Below, piece by piece: positions 32,441 through 42,194 of a DNA stretch of 64,000 nucleotides (position 1 is the stretch's first letter; every line of letters begins with the position of its first letter). Location of the stretch: NCBI GenBank assembly GCA_020634515.1, contig JACKBL010000006.1, positions 186,001 to 250,000 on the forward strand. Direction: 5' to 3'. The notes below the pieces were generated by a model that ran no database searches, was not told the DNA's origin, and saw nothing but the letters and a program-made list of their open reading frames with translations. Made by a program: the position numbers and the translations under genes. The DNA is from Ardenticatenales bacterium (lineage in GTDB: Bacteria > Chloroflexota > Anaerolineae > Promineifilales > Promineifilaceae).

Positions 32441-33235
32441 GTGAACGTTAACGAGAAAATCATCGTCATCACCGGGGCATCCAGCGGCATCGGCGCGGCG
32501 GCGGCGCAACTGTTGGCGCGGAAAGGCGGGCGTGTCGTGCTGTTGGCGCGGCGGGAGGCGCAGTTGGCGGAAGTGGCCCAGTCCATTCGGGCACAGGGCG
32601 GGCAAGCAGCCATCTACCCCATTGATCTAACCAATGCCGCGGCCACCAGCTACGTGGCGCGGGTGATCATGGCCGACATCGGCGTGCCGGATGTGTTGGT
32701 GAATAATGCGGGTGCGGGTCGCTGGCTGACCGTGGCGGAAACATCCCCGGAGGAAGGGGCGCAGATGATGGCCGCGCCTTATTTCGCCGCCTTCAACATC
32801 ACCCGCGCCTTCCTGCCCGCCATGCTCCAGCGCGACGCCGGCCACATCCTCAACGTCACTTCCGTGGCTTCCTATGCCGCCTGGCCAGGCGCCACGGGCT
32901 ATATCGCCGCTCGCTTTGCCATGCGCGGCTTCAGCGAAGGATTGCGCGCCGATTTGCACCGCACGCGCATCGGCGTCACCCTGTTTGCCGCCGCCAAGGT
33001 GGACACGCCTTATTTTGCGCGCAATCCGGGCAGTGAGGAACGCATTCCTCGGCTGAGTCGGATTGTGCCCACGCTCACGGAGGCGCAGGCCGCCGCACAC
33101 ATTGCGCGGGCCATTGAGCGCGAGCGGCGGGAAGTCGTGGTTCCCTTCATGGCGAACCTGTTTTTACGGTGGCATCGAGTGTTTCCGCGCATGGTTGGGG
33201 GATTGTTGACGCGCACGGGGTGGCAAGGGGAATAG
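32441..33235 (+). CDS. Short-chain dehydrogenase with an altered active site
   Basis: SDR protein of 264 residues starting at GTG 32441, two bases after fabI. Cofactor motif TGASSGIG is at 11-18, NNAGAG at 88-93 and the active-site Ser at 141. The usual Y-x3-K reads Y154-I-A-A-R158, so the catalytic lysine is replaced by arginine. The C-terminal part (LFLRWHRVFPRMVGGLL) is hydrophobic and may touch the membrane. The substrate is unknown. Loss of the lysine may alter or abolish the redox activity. Confidence 0.85.
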   Translation: MNVNEKIIVITGASSGIGAAAAQLLARKGGRVVLLARREAQLAEVAQSIRAQGGQAAIYPIDLTNAAATSYVARVIMADIGVPDVLVNNAGAGRWLTVAETSPEEGAQMMAAPYFAAFNITRAFLPAMLQRDAGHILNVTSVASYAAWPGATGYIAARFAMRGFSEGLRADLHRTRIGVTLFAAAKVDTPYFARNPGSEERIPRLSRIVPTLTEAQAAAHIARAIERERREVVVPFMANLFLRWHRVFPRMVGGLLTRTGWQGE

Positions 33236-33245
33236 AAGAGCGTGG

Positions 33246-33842
33246 CTACGGCGCAAACTGCAAGCTGATGAAGTCAATGGTGGTGGGGGGGGCAAAGGTT
33301 TGGCCGCTGATGCCCAGGCAGGTTTCCGTCAGGGGAACGCGGCCCGACCACAGCGTTTCCCGATTGAGGCGCACGGTGATGGTTTGGTCCTGGCGCGTCA
33401 ATTGGATTTCGTTCAGTTCGCTGCCTGGGTGGATGTGCGGCCAGGTTTGCGCGGGCAGGATGTCAATCTGCCGGCCTTTTTCGTGTAGTGAGATAGAGGT
33501 GTAGCCGGCGGGAGAGAGGATGACGGCGAGAAAGGTGACCGGGTTGCCCAGGAGAAGCGCGTAGGCGACGTCGGGACTGCCGGCATTTCCCGCCACCGTC
33601 AATCGTGCATCCAAAGGCGCGGACGGGTCCGCCTCGGCCAGCCAGACGAGCCGCGGCTCGGTGGTGGTGAGGGTCATGGGGGAGAGGGGCAGGGGCGCGG
33701 TAGGAAGTGTGGCGGGGATGGGGTCGAAAATGCCGGCACTCATCAGCAAAATCCCCCCAATCGCCAACACCAACACACCCACCGCCGCCAGACCCAGCAG
33801 GCGCATCGTGGCCGCCGGAGGAGTCGCATATGGTTGATTCAT
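33246..33842 (-). CDS. Membrane-anchored protein with a beta-sandwich domain
   Basis: Protein of 198 residues. One membrane helix near the N-terminus (about 14-37, LLGLAAVGVLVLAIGGILLMSA) is followed by a Pro-rich stretch and an outward-facing domain with LDARLTVAGNAGSPDVAYALLL, SELNEIQLTRQDQTITVRLNRETLW and FISLQFAP (parts quoted). The late strand pattern, short polar turns and RLNRE-like loop recall the lipoproteins at 18732 and 19372, so it may be a distant third member. Function unknown. It converges with the SDR gene. Confidence 0.6.
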   Translation of the reverse strand: MNQPYATPPAATMRLLGLAAVGVLVLAIGGILLMSAGIFDPIPATLPTAPLPLSPMTLTTTEPRLVWLAEADPSAPLDARLTVAGNAGSPDVAYALLLGNPVTFLAVILSPAGYTSISLHEKGRQIDILPAQTWPHIHPGSELNEIQLTRQDQTITVRLNRETLWSGRVPLTETCLGISGQTFAPPTTIDFISLQFAP

Positions 33843-33927
33843 AACGCGATTTTACCGGCGCATGCGCGAATGGAACAGGGCTACGGCGCATTTCCTGCCT
33901 GAAACCCGGTTCCTGGGAAATCGGGTC

Positions 33928-33955
33928 TTGTGCGATCAAGCCAATTTGCTACACT
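33928..33955 (+). promoter_or_regulatory. Predicted promoter giving a leaderless methyltransferase mRNA
   Basis: TTGTGC (33928-33933) and TACACT (33950-33955) are separated by 16 bases, and the ATG starts at 33962, only six bases beyond the -10 box. Transcription would begin at or next to the start codon. Confidence 0.5.
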
Positions 33956-33961
33956 TCCCTC

Positions 33962-34747
33962 ATGTCCACGATTCCCCTTTACGAGAAAATCGCCCACTAC
34001 TATGACCTGACCCACGCCGCGCTGCAAGCGGATATTCCCTTTGTGCGCAGCCTGGCGCTGGCCGTCGATGGCCCCGTGCTGGAGTTAGGCTGCGGCTCTG
34101 GGCGGCTGCTGCTGCCCCTGGCCCGCGCCGGCGTGTCCATCACCGGCCTCGACAACTCCCCGCACATGCTGCAACGGGCGCGGCAAAAACTGGCGCATGA
34201 GACCGCCGTCACGCAAGCCCGCGTCACGCTGGTTGAGGGCGACATGACGGCGTTCGCGCTGCCGCAAACGTTCTCCCTGATTTTGTTATCGTACAATACG
34301 CTGATGCACCTGCCACCGGCGGCAGCCGAGGCGGCGCTGCGCGCCGCCCGCGCCCATCTGCACGCCGCCGGTCGCCTGTTCATTGATTTGCCGCATCCGC
34401 TGACCGTGACGCAGACGCCGGATGATCATCTGTTGACGCTGGAGCGGGCGTTTACCGATCCCGAATCGGGTGATCTGGTACTCCAACTCGCCAGCAGCCG
34501 CCTGGATCAGGAGGCGCAGACGTTGCAAGTGACCTGGATTTATGATGCCGCGCCGGCGGCGGGTGGGGTAGTGCGGCGGCTGGTGACGCAGATTGATTTT
34601 TACTATTGGTATGCCCATGAAGTGGAGATGCTGCTGCGCCGCGCGGGGCTGCGTCTGTTGGCGCTGTATGGGGGGTATCGGCGGGAGTCGTTTTCGGATG
34701 AGGGGGAGCGGATGGTGGTAATTGCCGGCATAAACGCTTCACCATAA
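33962..34747 (+). CDS. Class I SAM-dependent methyltransferase
   Basis: Protein of 261 residues. SAM motif I LELGCGSGRLLLPLARAG is near residue 40, motif II GLDNSPHM, then EGDMTAFALPQTFSLILLSYNTLMHL and a post-motif AGRLFIDLP (parts quoted). The region after residue 140 (VLQLASSRLDQEAQTLQVTWIYD) matches methyltransferases of unknown substrate. No Shine-Dalgarno is visible, fitting the predicted leaderless start. Confidence 0.85.
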   Translation: MSTIPLYEKIAHYYDLTHAALQADIPFVRSLALAVDGPVLELGCGSGRLLLPLARAGVSITGLDNSPHMLQRARQKLAHETAVTQARVTLVEGDMTAFALPQTFSLILLSYNTLMHLPPAAAEAALRAARAHLHAAGRLFIDLPHPLTVTQTPDDHLLTLERAFTDPESGDLVLQLASSRLDQEAQTLQVTWIYDAAPAAGGVVRRLVTQIDFYYWYAHEVEMLLRRAGLRLLALYGGYRRESFSDEGERMVVIAGINASP

Positions 34748-34888
34748 AGACCCATCCGCTTCCCATTCTTGTTGATCTGCGTGCGCATTTGCGGATGGGC
34801 TGATAAGTGCCGGGTGTGTGGAAAATGGATAGCCGTGTTTCGCACAATACGGCCAATTTAATTGCGGCAAATCCCCGGCTGTTTTTGC

Positions 34889-34918
34889 TTGACTTGCCTT
34901 CGCGGTATTTAGTATGAT
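34889..34918 (+). promoter_or_regulatory. Predicted promoter of the secreted propeller-like protein
   Basis: TTGACT (34889-34894) and TATGAT (34913-34918) are 18 bases apart, 41 bases before the start codon at 34960. Confidence 0.65.
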
Positions 34919-34959
34919 GGCTACAAAGTGCCTCGAATTGGGAGCAAGGAGAAAGCGAA

Positions 34960-36771
34960 ATGAATAAGACAAGGATTGCCCACAACGTCGCCATCGTTGG
35001 CTTACCGCTGGCCGTCTGTGTGTTGCTGGCGGTCCTTTTGTGGCTGTTGCCCATCGACAGCACCTACGCCACCGACTTGCCGGCATTCGGTGGGGAACAC
35101 ACCTCGCCGCTGGCCCTGGATACCCCCGTTTACCTCACTTCAACGGTCCTTCTTGAAGATGTCGGTGGGGCAGTTGTCGAGTTGGCCCCTGCTTTTGGCG
35201 GCTATTTGCAGTACTTTACGATCATGCAAGAAGGCGACATGTATTACATGTGGCTGAACAGCAACAAGCGGAGTCTGCCGCGTTTTGGTGTGGAGCAGCG
35301 TTTTCAGAGCCAGGATGGACTGGTTTGGTCGGACCGCACGAACACGAATCTTGCTTTACCTGGGGGAGATGATTATGAGTATGTTGCCGGCATTCGCTCC
35401 ATCATCAAAGAAGCCGCCACCTACGAAGCCTGGGAGAGCTACTACTACGAACATAGTCAAGGCTGGGCTTACGCGATGCGTTACGTCACCAGCAGTGACG
35501 GCCTCGACTGGCAGGTCATCGCCCAACCGACCCTGATAGGCACATTATCCCAAAACGTCATGAAGCAAAACGGTCTCTACCGCATGTGGGCGCGCGTAGA
35601 CGTTGACGGCGAAATGTATCCCAATGTGCCTGAGGACCTGCGTTATCGCACAAGCGACACTGGCGGTTCCGGTTGGGGCAACTGGCAGACAGGCGGCGAG
35701 CAGATATGGCTGAATGGCGCGGCCACTGACAGAGGCATCAGCCGCGTACGCCAACTGCCAGACAGTACCTACGAACTATTCTACTTCCATCCAGACACCG
35801 GCCGCATTGATCTGGCCGTCAGCACTGATGGCCTCAGCTTCCAGACATTGGTTATCGGCCTTGTGGACTTTGATCTCGTCCTGCCCGGCTGGCAAATCGT
35901 CATGGATTTCGACGTCGTTCCGGTGGGGGCGGAAGATTGGATCTATTTTACCTACAAGGCCAACGACAGTTTCCACATTGGCGTAACGCGACCGGCCTAT
36001 GACGCCCCCGTGTTCATTGATGACGCCGATTACAGCGTGCAGTATGGAGGATTTGCCGGCTTTGGCGGCTGGGTGGGGACTGCGGATGCCAATGCCTATG
36101 GCGGTGGCTACCGCGCTGCCAATAGCTTGGGCAAAACCATGACGTACAAGACCCCTGCCCCCACTGATGCGGTGGCCTTCATTACCTATCGCGGACCAGA
36201 CCAGGGGAAGGCATACGTGTTCATTGATGGACAATTTCGGGATTTGCTCAATCTCTACTTCCCACAGCCTACCTACCAACTGACACTGGAATATGGCAAT
36301 CTCAACCCCTTGCAGTCGCACACCATCATGATCGTTGCCAGCGGCCTGAAGTCGCCTTATTCCAATGGCCGTGACGTGCGCGTGGACGGATTCGCCTTCG
36401 GGAATGCAATCACGGACGATAACGAACTGGCCGTGCAGTACAATCTGTGGAACGGGACCGCTGTTCCGGGTGCTTTCGGCGGCGGCTTCCGCCAAACCGT
36501 GGCGCCAGATGCGACCATCAACTTCGCCGCGTGGGGAGCAGAGTTTAGCTGGCTCACGCTGCGCTGCCCTATGTGTGGGGAAGCGGACGTCATCGTTGAC
36601 GGACAACTCCTGGCTACCGTGGATACCTACTATCCCATCCCTCAGCTCCAGTACGAGGTGCAGATGAGTGGATTGGAACCCGGTCCGCACGCCGTCACTA
36701 TCAGGACGCTGGGGACGCATAACCCCAATGCAGCCAACAGCTTGATCGTCTTTGATGGTTACGCGCCGTGA
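34960..36771 (+). CDS. Exported protein with a beta-propeller-like domain and two beta-sandwich repeats
   Basis: Protein of 603 residues with an N-terminal signal or anchor helix (about 10-31). Residues 55-355 contain glycosidase-like propeller repeats (DMYYMWLNSNKRSLPRFG, YRMWARVDVDGEMYP, TYELFYFHPDTGRIDLAVSTDGLSF, SSDGLDW, STDGLSF), like GH43/GH32-type blades, but no clear catalytic triad could be assigned. Two related modules of about 120 residues follow (from about 365 and 485), each starting VQYG/VQYN, holding a GGGYR/GGGFR turn, VFIDGQ/VIVDGQ and ending with FDG/VDGFAF. These resemble carbohydrate-binding sandwiches. Strong ribosome site (CAAGGAGA). It may act on or bind extracellular polysaccharide. 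Confidence 0.6.
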   Translation: MNKTRIAHNVAIVGLPLAVCVLLAVLLWLLPIDSTYATDLPAFGGEHTSPLALDTPVYLTSTVLLEDVGGAVVELAPAFGGYLQYFTIMQEGDMYYMWLNSNKRSLPRFGVEQRFQSQDGLVWSDRTNTNLALPGGDDYEYVAGIRSIIKEAATYEAWESYYYEHSQGWAYAMRYVTSSDGLDWQVIAQPTLIGTLSQNVMKQNGLYRMWARVDVDGEMYPNVPEDLRYRTSDTGGSGWGNWQTGGEQIWLNGAATDRGISRVRQLPDSTYELFYFHPDTGRIDLAVSTDGLSFQTLVIGLVDFDLVLPGWQIVMDFDVVPVGAEDWIYFTYKANDSFHIGVTRPAYDAPVFIDDADYSVQYGGFAGFGGWVGTADANAYGGGYRAANSLGKTMTYKTPAPTDAVAFITYRGPDQGKAYVFIDGQFRDLLNLYFPQPTYQLTLEYGNLNPLQSHTIMIVASGLKSPYSNGRDVRVDGFAFGNAITDDNELAVQYNLWNGTAVPGAFGGGFRQTVAPDATINFAAWGAEFSWLTLRCPMCGEADVIVDGQLLATVDTYYPIPQLQYEVQMSGLEPGPHAVTIRTLGTHNPNAANSLIVFDGYAP

Positions 36772-36893
36772 CATGGTAGGAACGGAGATTAAATAAGACG
36801 GCGAAGTTGTTTCCGTACCGTTCCCTCAAACTGACGACGCAATTCTGTACTTTATTTCATCGACAGTCCTTAGCGCGATTGGGTACGCGAAGC

Positions 36894-36899
36894 TATACT
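36894..36899 (+). promoter_or_regulatory. TATACT -10 box directly before the thioesterase gene
   Basis: TATACT is followed after seven bases by the start codon at 36907, leaving no room for a Shine-Dalgarno site. A TTAGCG 18 bases upstream is a weak -35 candidate. The mRNA would be leaderless. The octamer TGCCGGCA (36900-36907) fills the gap. Confidence 0.45.
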
Positions 36900-36906
36900 T
36901 GCCGGC

Positions 36907-37329
36907 ATGGAGCGACTGCCGCCATCTTTTCCCAGACAATCAACCGATAAGGTTCGCTACGCGGACACAGACCGGCAGGGCCATGTGAACAATGCTCTGT
37001 TTGCCACTTTCCTGGAGACCGGGCGCGTGGAGATTCTGTACGACCCGGAACAGCCGCTTGCCGCGGATGATGCTGAGTTTGTTATTGCGCGACTGACGCT
37101 TGACTTTCGGGGAGAAATTCAGTGGCCTGGCTCGGTCACCGTGGGCACAGGCGTGCGCAAGGTTGGCAACAGTTCGCTCACGTTGTCGCAGGCGATTTAC
37201 CAGGATGGTCGCTGCGTGGCGGATGCGGAAACGGTGATTGTGCAGGTGGATACGGCATCTCGTAAGGCGCGCCCGCTCACCCCGGCTGCCCGGAAACGGT
37301 TTGAGGATTTGCGAATTGCCGGCATCTAA
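36907..37329 (+). CDS. Hotdog-fold acyl-CoA thioesterase (4HBT family)
   Basis: Protein of 140 residues. VRYADTDRQGHVNNALFATFLETGR holds the catalytic Asp and the GHVNN turn of the 4-hydroxybenzoyl-CoA thioesterase/YbgC group (in parts: RYADTDRQGHVNN, FATFLETGR). FVIARLTLDFRGEI and VADAETVIVQVD follow. It would hydrolyse an acyl-CoA thioester; the acyl group is unknown. The start is the ATG at 36907, overlapping the last base of a TGCCGGCA octamer. Confidence 0.9.
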   Translation: MERLPPSFPRQSTDKVRYADTDRQGHVNNALFATFLETGRVEILYDPEQPLAADDAEFVIARLTLDFRGEIQWPGSVTVGTGVRKVGNSSLTLSQAIYQDGRCVADAETVIVQVDTASRKARPLTPAARKRFEDLRIAGI

Positions 37330-37341
37330 GCCGGCCCCCAT

Positions 37342-38364
37342 CTACTTCGGCGGCTGAATACGGTCGAGGGGGCGTATCGTCAGCTCAATTCCTGGGGGCG
37401 GGTCTGCGTCCGCCAGCCGCAGGCGCACAAAAACCATGGGGCCATAATAGCTCACCCAGATACCCAACAAGAAATAACGCAGCGCCCGCAGCGGCAGCCC
37501 TAACCAGAGCGGATCGGTGGGAAACACCAGCGCCAGCCCGCGCCAGAACGCCACTGCCCCGATGAGGCCAAGAATGACGCGCACGGCACGCTTCCAAATA
37601 GGGCCGCCCGCGCGAAAACGAACGCGGCTGCCTTCCAAAACCAGACCGCAGCCCACGCCCAGCAGCGCGCCCAGGCTGCTGAACATGCTTTGCACGCTTT
37701 CCGCTTCCAACTCAGGGAGGTAGCTGCTCCAGGCAACGCTGAGGTCCGGCTGGCCAATGAGGTAGAGAACGAGCGCGTAGATAAGGCCGAAAGCCAGGGG
37801 GATGATGATCGCCAGTAGCAACCGCTGCCCCAATATGCGTCGGCGAAAATTGTCCTGCAAATATCGCCACCAAAGCAGATAGCCAACCAGAATCAACAAC
37901 CCGACCAGGTAGCCAGCCAGAACATCGTGCAGGAAGTGGACGCCCAGATAGACGCGGCTGAGTCCCATGAGGAATACCATCAGCAGCGCCAGCGCCCAGA
38001 CCCACCGCCGACGCAGCCAGATAGCCAGGTATAAATAGATGATGAACGCGGTTTGACTGTGCCCGCTGGGGATGCCGTAGGATGTGCTCTCGCTGCTAAG
38101 GCCGACGGATTGATCTAACCAGTAGGGGCGGGGGCCACGGAAAGCGTGTTTGAGGAGATTGTTGGTTACGTCGCTGAAGGTTAGGATGTAAGTCAGTGAG
38201 CGGCCAAGCTGCTTGTCGATAGCCCAGTAGATGATGGGGACCAAGACCAGATAAAACTCGAAGCGCCCCATTTGCGACATAAAAGCCATGAATCCACGTA
38301 GCCAGGGGTAGTTCTGTTGCAACCACCTCGTTATCTCTAAACCGACGTCTAAGATTTCGTTCAT
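37342..38364 (-). CDS. PAP2-family membrane phosphatase
   Basis: Polytopic protein of 340 residues. The three phosphatase motifs are present in order: KHAFRGPRP (K-x6-RP), PSGHSQ and SRVYLGVHFLHDV (SR-x5-H-x3-D). Six or more helices surround them; a C-terminal extension of about 130 residues with two more helices is larger than in simple PAP2 enzymes. Candidate substrates are undecaprenyl or phosphatidyl phosphates. Confidence 0.92.
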   Translation of the reverse strand: MNEILDVGLEITRWLQQNYPWLRGFMAFMSQMGRFEFYLVLVPIIYWAIDKQLGRSLTYILTFSDVTNNLLKHAFRGPRPYWLDQSVGLSSESTSYGIPSGHSQTAFIIYLYLAIWLRRRWVWALALLMVFLMGLSRVYLGVHFLHDVLAGYLVGLLILVGYLLWWRYLQDNFRRRILGQRLLLAIIIPLAFGLIYALVLYLIGQPDLSVAWSSYLPELEAESVQSMFSSLGALLGVGCGLVLEGSRVRFRAGGPIWKRAVRVILGLIGAVAFWRGLALVFPTDPLWLGLPLRALRYFLLGIWVSYYGPMVFVRLRLADADPPPGIELTIRPLDRIQPPK

Positions 38365-38660
38365 GTCTTCCTTTTTGGCTACCCAAATAAGGTATGGTGC
38401 GACGTGTCTTCACATGTGGGTGTCTTGTTTCAGCACTGGCAGCAACGATTGTAACGTCGAACGAGGAAATCGACCATTGCCGCCGTGAGGTAATTGCGCG
38501 GATGACGGGAAATGCCGGTGAAAACTGGGCTGTTCACCTGCTGCTCAGGTCGCCCTCAGTTCGCGTTTAACATCAGGTAACAGTTTTTTTACACGTGTGG
38601 GCGAAAATGCCGGCATCACGTTTGGAATCAGATGCATTAAGATAAGGAGACCTACACGTC

Positions 38661-39833
<1,173 letters not shown>

Positions 39834-39867
39834 CAACAATCCTCTCCCCTGGTTCATCTCTCCGGGC

Positions 39868-39900
39868 AAAGGCCGACCATCATCTGGTCGGCCTTTTTTT
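39868..39900 (+). terminator. Intrinsic terminator after the HtrA-like gene
   Basis: AAAGGCCGACCA pairs with TGGTCGGCCTTT around five bases and is followed by T7, giving a strong terminator. The stem resembles the one at 9501-9542. Confidence 0.92.
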
Positions 39901-40000
39901 ACTCACGCTGTGATCTTGCGCCCCTTCCAGGCAGGTGTTTTCAGGCCAAAACCTGGCATTAGGAAACCAGAGCAACCTTCCTCAAAGGTTCTTGGTCGAC

Positions 40001-41359
40001 CTAAAGCCCGAGGATCAGGCGCGCCAGGGTGAAGTAAATGAAAAGCCCGGTGGCGTCCACCAGCGTACTCATAACGGGACCGGAGACGACGGTGGGATCG
40101 ATTTTCAGGCGGGAGGCAATCAGGGGGAGGATAGCGCCGGCGGAGGTGGCCCAGAGGACAATGCCCACGATAGCCACGGCCACGGTCAGGCCAAGCCGCG
40201 GGTTTGGCTCCCAGGTGATGGCGCGCGCATACGCGGCCACACACATCCCCGCGCCCAACAGCAAACCCACGCGCGCTTCGCGCCACCAGACGGAGAATAA
40301 ATCACGCCATTCGACGTCCCCCGTGGCCAGGGCGCGAATGACGGTGGCGGTCGTTTGTGAGCCGGCGTTGCCGCCCGTGCCGATGATCAGGGGGATGAAG
40401 ATGGCCAGGGAGGCCATGACTTCCAGTTCCCACTGGAACACGCGCATGACGGAGCCGGTGAGGGTGGCGGTGACGAAGAGAAGGAGCAGCCAGCCGATGC
40501 GTTTGCGCGTCATGGTGACGATGCCGGTGTCCAGGTAGGAGCGTTTTAAGGGTAGCGCGCCGCCCAGTCGTTGAATGTCTTCGGTGGCCTCTTCTTCGAG
40601 AACGTCCATGATGTCGTCGTAGGTGACGACGCCGAGGAGCCTGCTTTGGCTGTCTACGACGGGGAGGGCGAGGAGGTCGTAGCGGACCATGAGGCGGGCG
40701 ACTTCTTCTTGATCAATGCCGGCACGAACCGACACCACATCCGGGTTCATAATATCCTGAATTAACGTCCCCGGATCGGCAATCAGAAAACGGCGCAGGT
40801 CCAGCACGCCCGCCAGGCGCGCCTGCGCGTCCACCACAAACAGGTAGTAAATGGCCTCCGCGTTTGGTCGCCACGTTCGCAGCGCTTCCAGTGCATCCGC
40901 CACCGTCATGCGGCGACGCAGCGCCAGGAAACTGGACGTCATGATGCCGCCCGCGCTTTCGTCGGGGTGGATCAACAGCGGACGCAGTTCATCTTCATCT
41001 TCCAGGTCGGAGAGGAGAGCTTCGGCACGCTCCGGTTGGATGTCACCGAGGAGGTCGGCGGCCTCGTCCGGCTCCATCTCATCCATAATGCGCACCAACT
41101 GGGGGTTGGGCAGCGTGGCAATCAGTTCCGCGACATCTTCATCGTCCAATTCTTCCAGGATGTCGGCGGACTCCGATGCCGGCAAACTGCCCAGCAGCGC
41201 TATCTGTTCTTCCTGATCCAGCGCGTCAAAAACCGCCGCCATATCCGCCGGACGCAGCGCCGCGAAAATCTCCACGGCACGCGGCATATCGCCGCGGTCC
41301 AGGGACACCTGCAATTCTTCCAGGATCAATTCAAATGTGTCAAACGCTTGAGGACTCAT
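40001..41359 (-). CDS. mgtE: Magnesium transporter MgtE
   Basis: Channel-like Mg2+ transporter of 452 residues. An N-terminal superhelical domain (about 1-125) with repeated LPASESADILEELDDEDVAELI-type acidic segments is followed by two CBS domains (about 130-250; AGVLDLRRFL, ALPVVDSQSRLLGVV) and a membrane part with five helices containing IPLIIGTGGNAGSQ, the conserved pore segment. The domains sense Mg2+ and gate the pore in studied members. The start is ATG 41359, with GGAGG upstream. Confidence 0.96.
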   Translation of the reverse strand: MSPQAFDTFELILEELQVSLDRGDMPRAVEIFAALRPADMAAVFDALDQEEQIALLGSLPASESADILEELDDEDVAELIATLPNPQLVRIMDEMEPDEAADLLGDIQPERAEALLSDLEDEDELRPLLIHPDESAGGIMTSSFLALRRRMTVADALEALRTWRPNAEAIYYLFVVDAQARLAGVLDLRRFLIADPGTLIQDIMNPDVVSVRAGIDQEEVARLMVRYDLLALPVVDSQSRLLGVVTYDDIMDVLEEEATEDIQRLGGALPLKRSYLDTGIVTMTRKRIGWLLLLFVTATLTGSVMRVFQWELEVMASLAIFIPLIIGTGGNAGSQTTATVIRALATGDVEWRDLFSVWWREARVGLLLGAGMCVAAYARAITWEPNPRLGLTVAVAIVGIVLWATSAGAILPLIASRLKIDPTVVSGPVMSTLVDATGLFIYFTLARLILGL

Positions 41360-41425
41360 GACATACCTCCGTGGTTGCGCTGTCGCCATTGACGACGCCC
41401 TGGAGGTATGGGAACCTGCCAGGGC

Positions 41426-41503
41426 TTAGGGTATTGAGTTGGCAGGGTAGTCGGGCAGGGGCATATCGCCCGTACTACTGTTGGCTTCGCTTTCGTTACT
41501 CAT
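41426..41503 (-). CDS. Possible short leader peptide upstream of mgtE
   Basis: A 25-codon frame in the mgtE leader would give MSNESEANSSTGDMPLPDY then PANSIP, rich in acidic residues early and in proline at the end, and it stops 66 bases before mgtE. Mg2+-transporter leaders in enterobacteria can contain acidic/Pro-rich peptides that sense Mg2+. No clear Shine-Dalgarno is seen here, so this may be chance. Confidence 0.25.
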   Translation of the reverse strand: MSNESEANSSTGDMPLPDYPANSIP

Positions 41504-41631
41504 GTGACCGTTTGTGTATTGCGGGAAACGCCCGCAAACAGGTAAGAAATGAACGTGAAAAGGCGCGACGGAGCGCCGCATAACTATAAGGTCGTGCGCG
41601 GGGAATGTCAATAGATGGCGTTACCACGAAA

Positions 41632-41661
41632 TTCGACGCTGTCGCCGGAGATTGTTATAAT
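41632..41661 (+). promoter_or_regulatory. Predicted promoter upstream of secG
   Basis: TTCGAC (41632-41637) and TATAAT (41656-41661) are 18 bases apart. The message would run through a family-2 repeat before secG at 41848. Confidence 0.6.
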
Positions 41662-41696
41662 GCCTCGCTTGTCTACATGCGGCACGATGGCGACCC

Positions 41697-41760
41697 ACAA
41701 GGGCGCATCCGTCAATAGCGGCTTCGCTCGGGAATTGACGAATGCGCTGAAAGGGTTCTT
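41697..41760. repeat. Dispersed inverted repeat family 2, copy 3
   Basis: GCGCATCCGTCAAT faces ATTGACGAATGCGC across about 16 bases, flanked by AAGGG/CAAGGG and GAAAGGGTTC. It is the longest-armed copy of the family. It sits in the 5' leader of secG. Confidence 0.8.
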
Positions 41761-41847
41761 GCTTGTGGGATAGTCCAAAGTTGATTTTGCGCGAACCCAA
41801 AGCCCCATGCGCGTCCGCCTATTCTCTACTAGCGAGGTTGTTACACG

Positions 41848-42102
41848 ATGGATTTGAGTCCTTTTGCTCCCTACTTGAGCCTGATTGAAATTGTTTTGGC
41901 TGTCGTTTTGATTGTCCTGGTCGTCCTGCAAAACAAGGGAACTGACCTGGGCGGGTTTCTCGGTGGGGATTCCGGAGGCGGTAGTGGGCCTTTCCGCACG
42001 CGCCGGGGCATGGAAGCCACGCTGCATACGGTGACCATTTATTTCAGCATTGCCTTCTTTATCATCACGGTATTGACTTTTATCGCTGTTGGGCAAAGCT
42101 GA
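41848..42102 (+). CDS. secG: Protein translocase subunit SecG
   Basis: Small two-helix membrane protein of 84 residues. Helix 1 (about 10-27, IEIVLAVVLIVLVVLQNKG), a glycine-rich loop GGFLGGDSGGGSGPF and helix 2 (about 58-80, TVTIYFSIAFFIITVLTFIAV) match SecG, and LQNKG before the loop is typical. It would stabilise SecYEG during protein export. The ATG follows GAGGTTG. The peptide-binding gene starts 92 bases on. Confidence 0.93.
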   Translation: MDLSPFAPYLSLIEIVLAVVLIVLVVLQNKGTDLGGFLGGDSGGGSGPFRTRRGMEATLHTVTIYFSIAFFIITVLTFIAVGQS

Positions 42103-42194
42103 TCCCCCTTTGCGTGGCCGCACGCGGCGAGTGACACAGGTGGTTGGTCCCTGGTTGGCCTTTTCCCCCGCGCCGGCGTGCGCCGCGCCCGATA

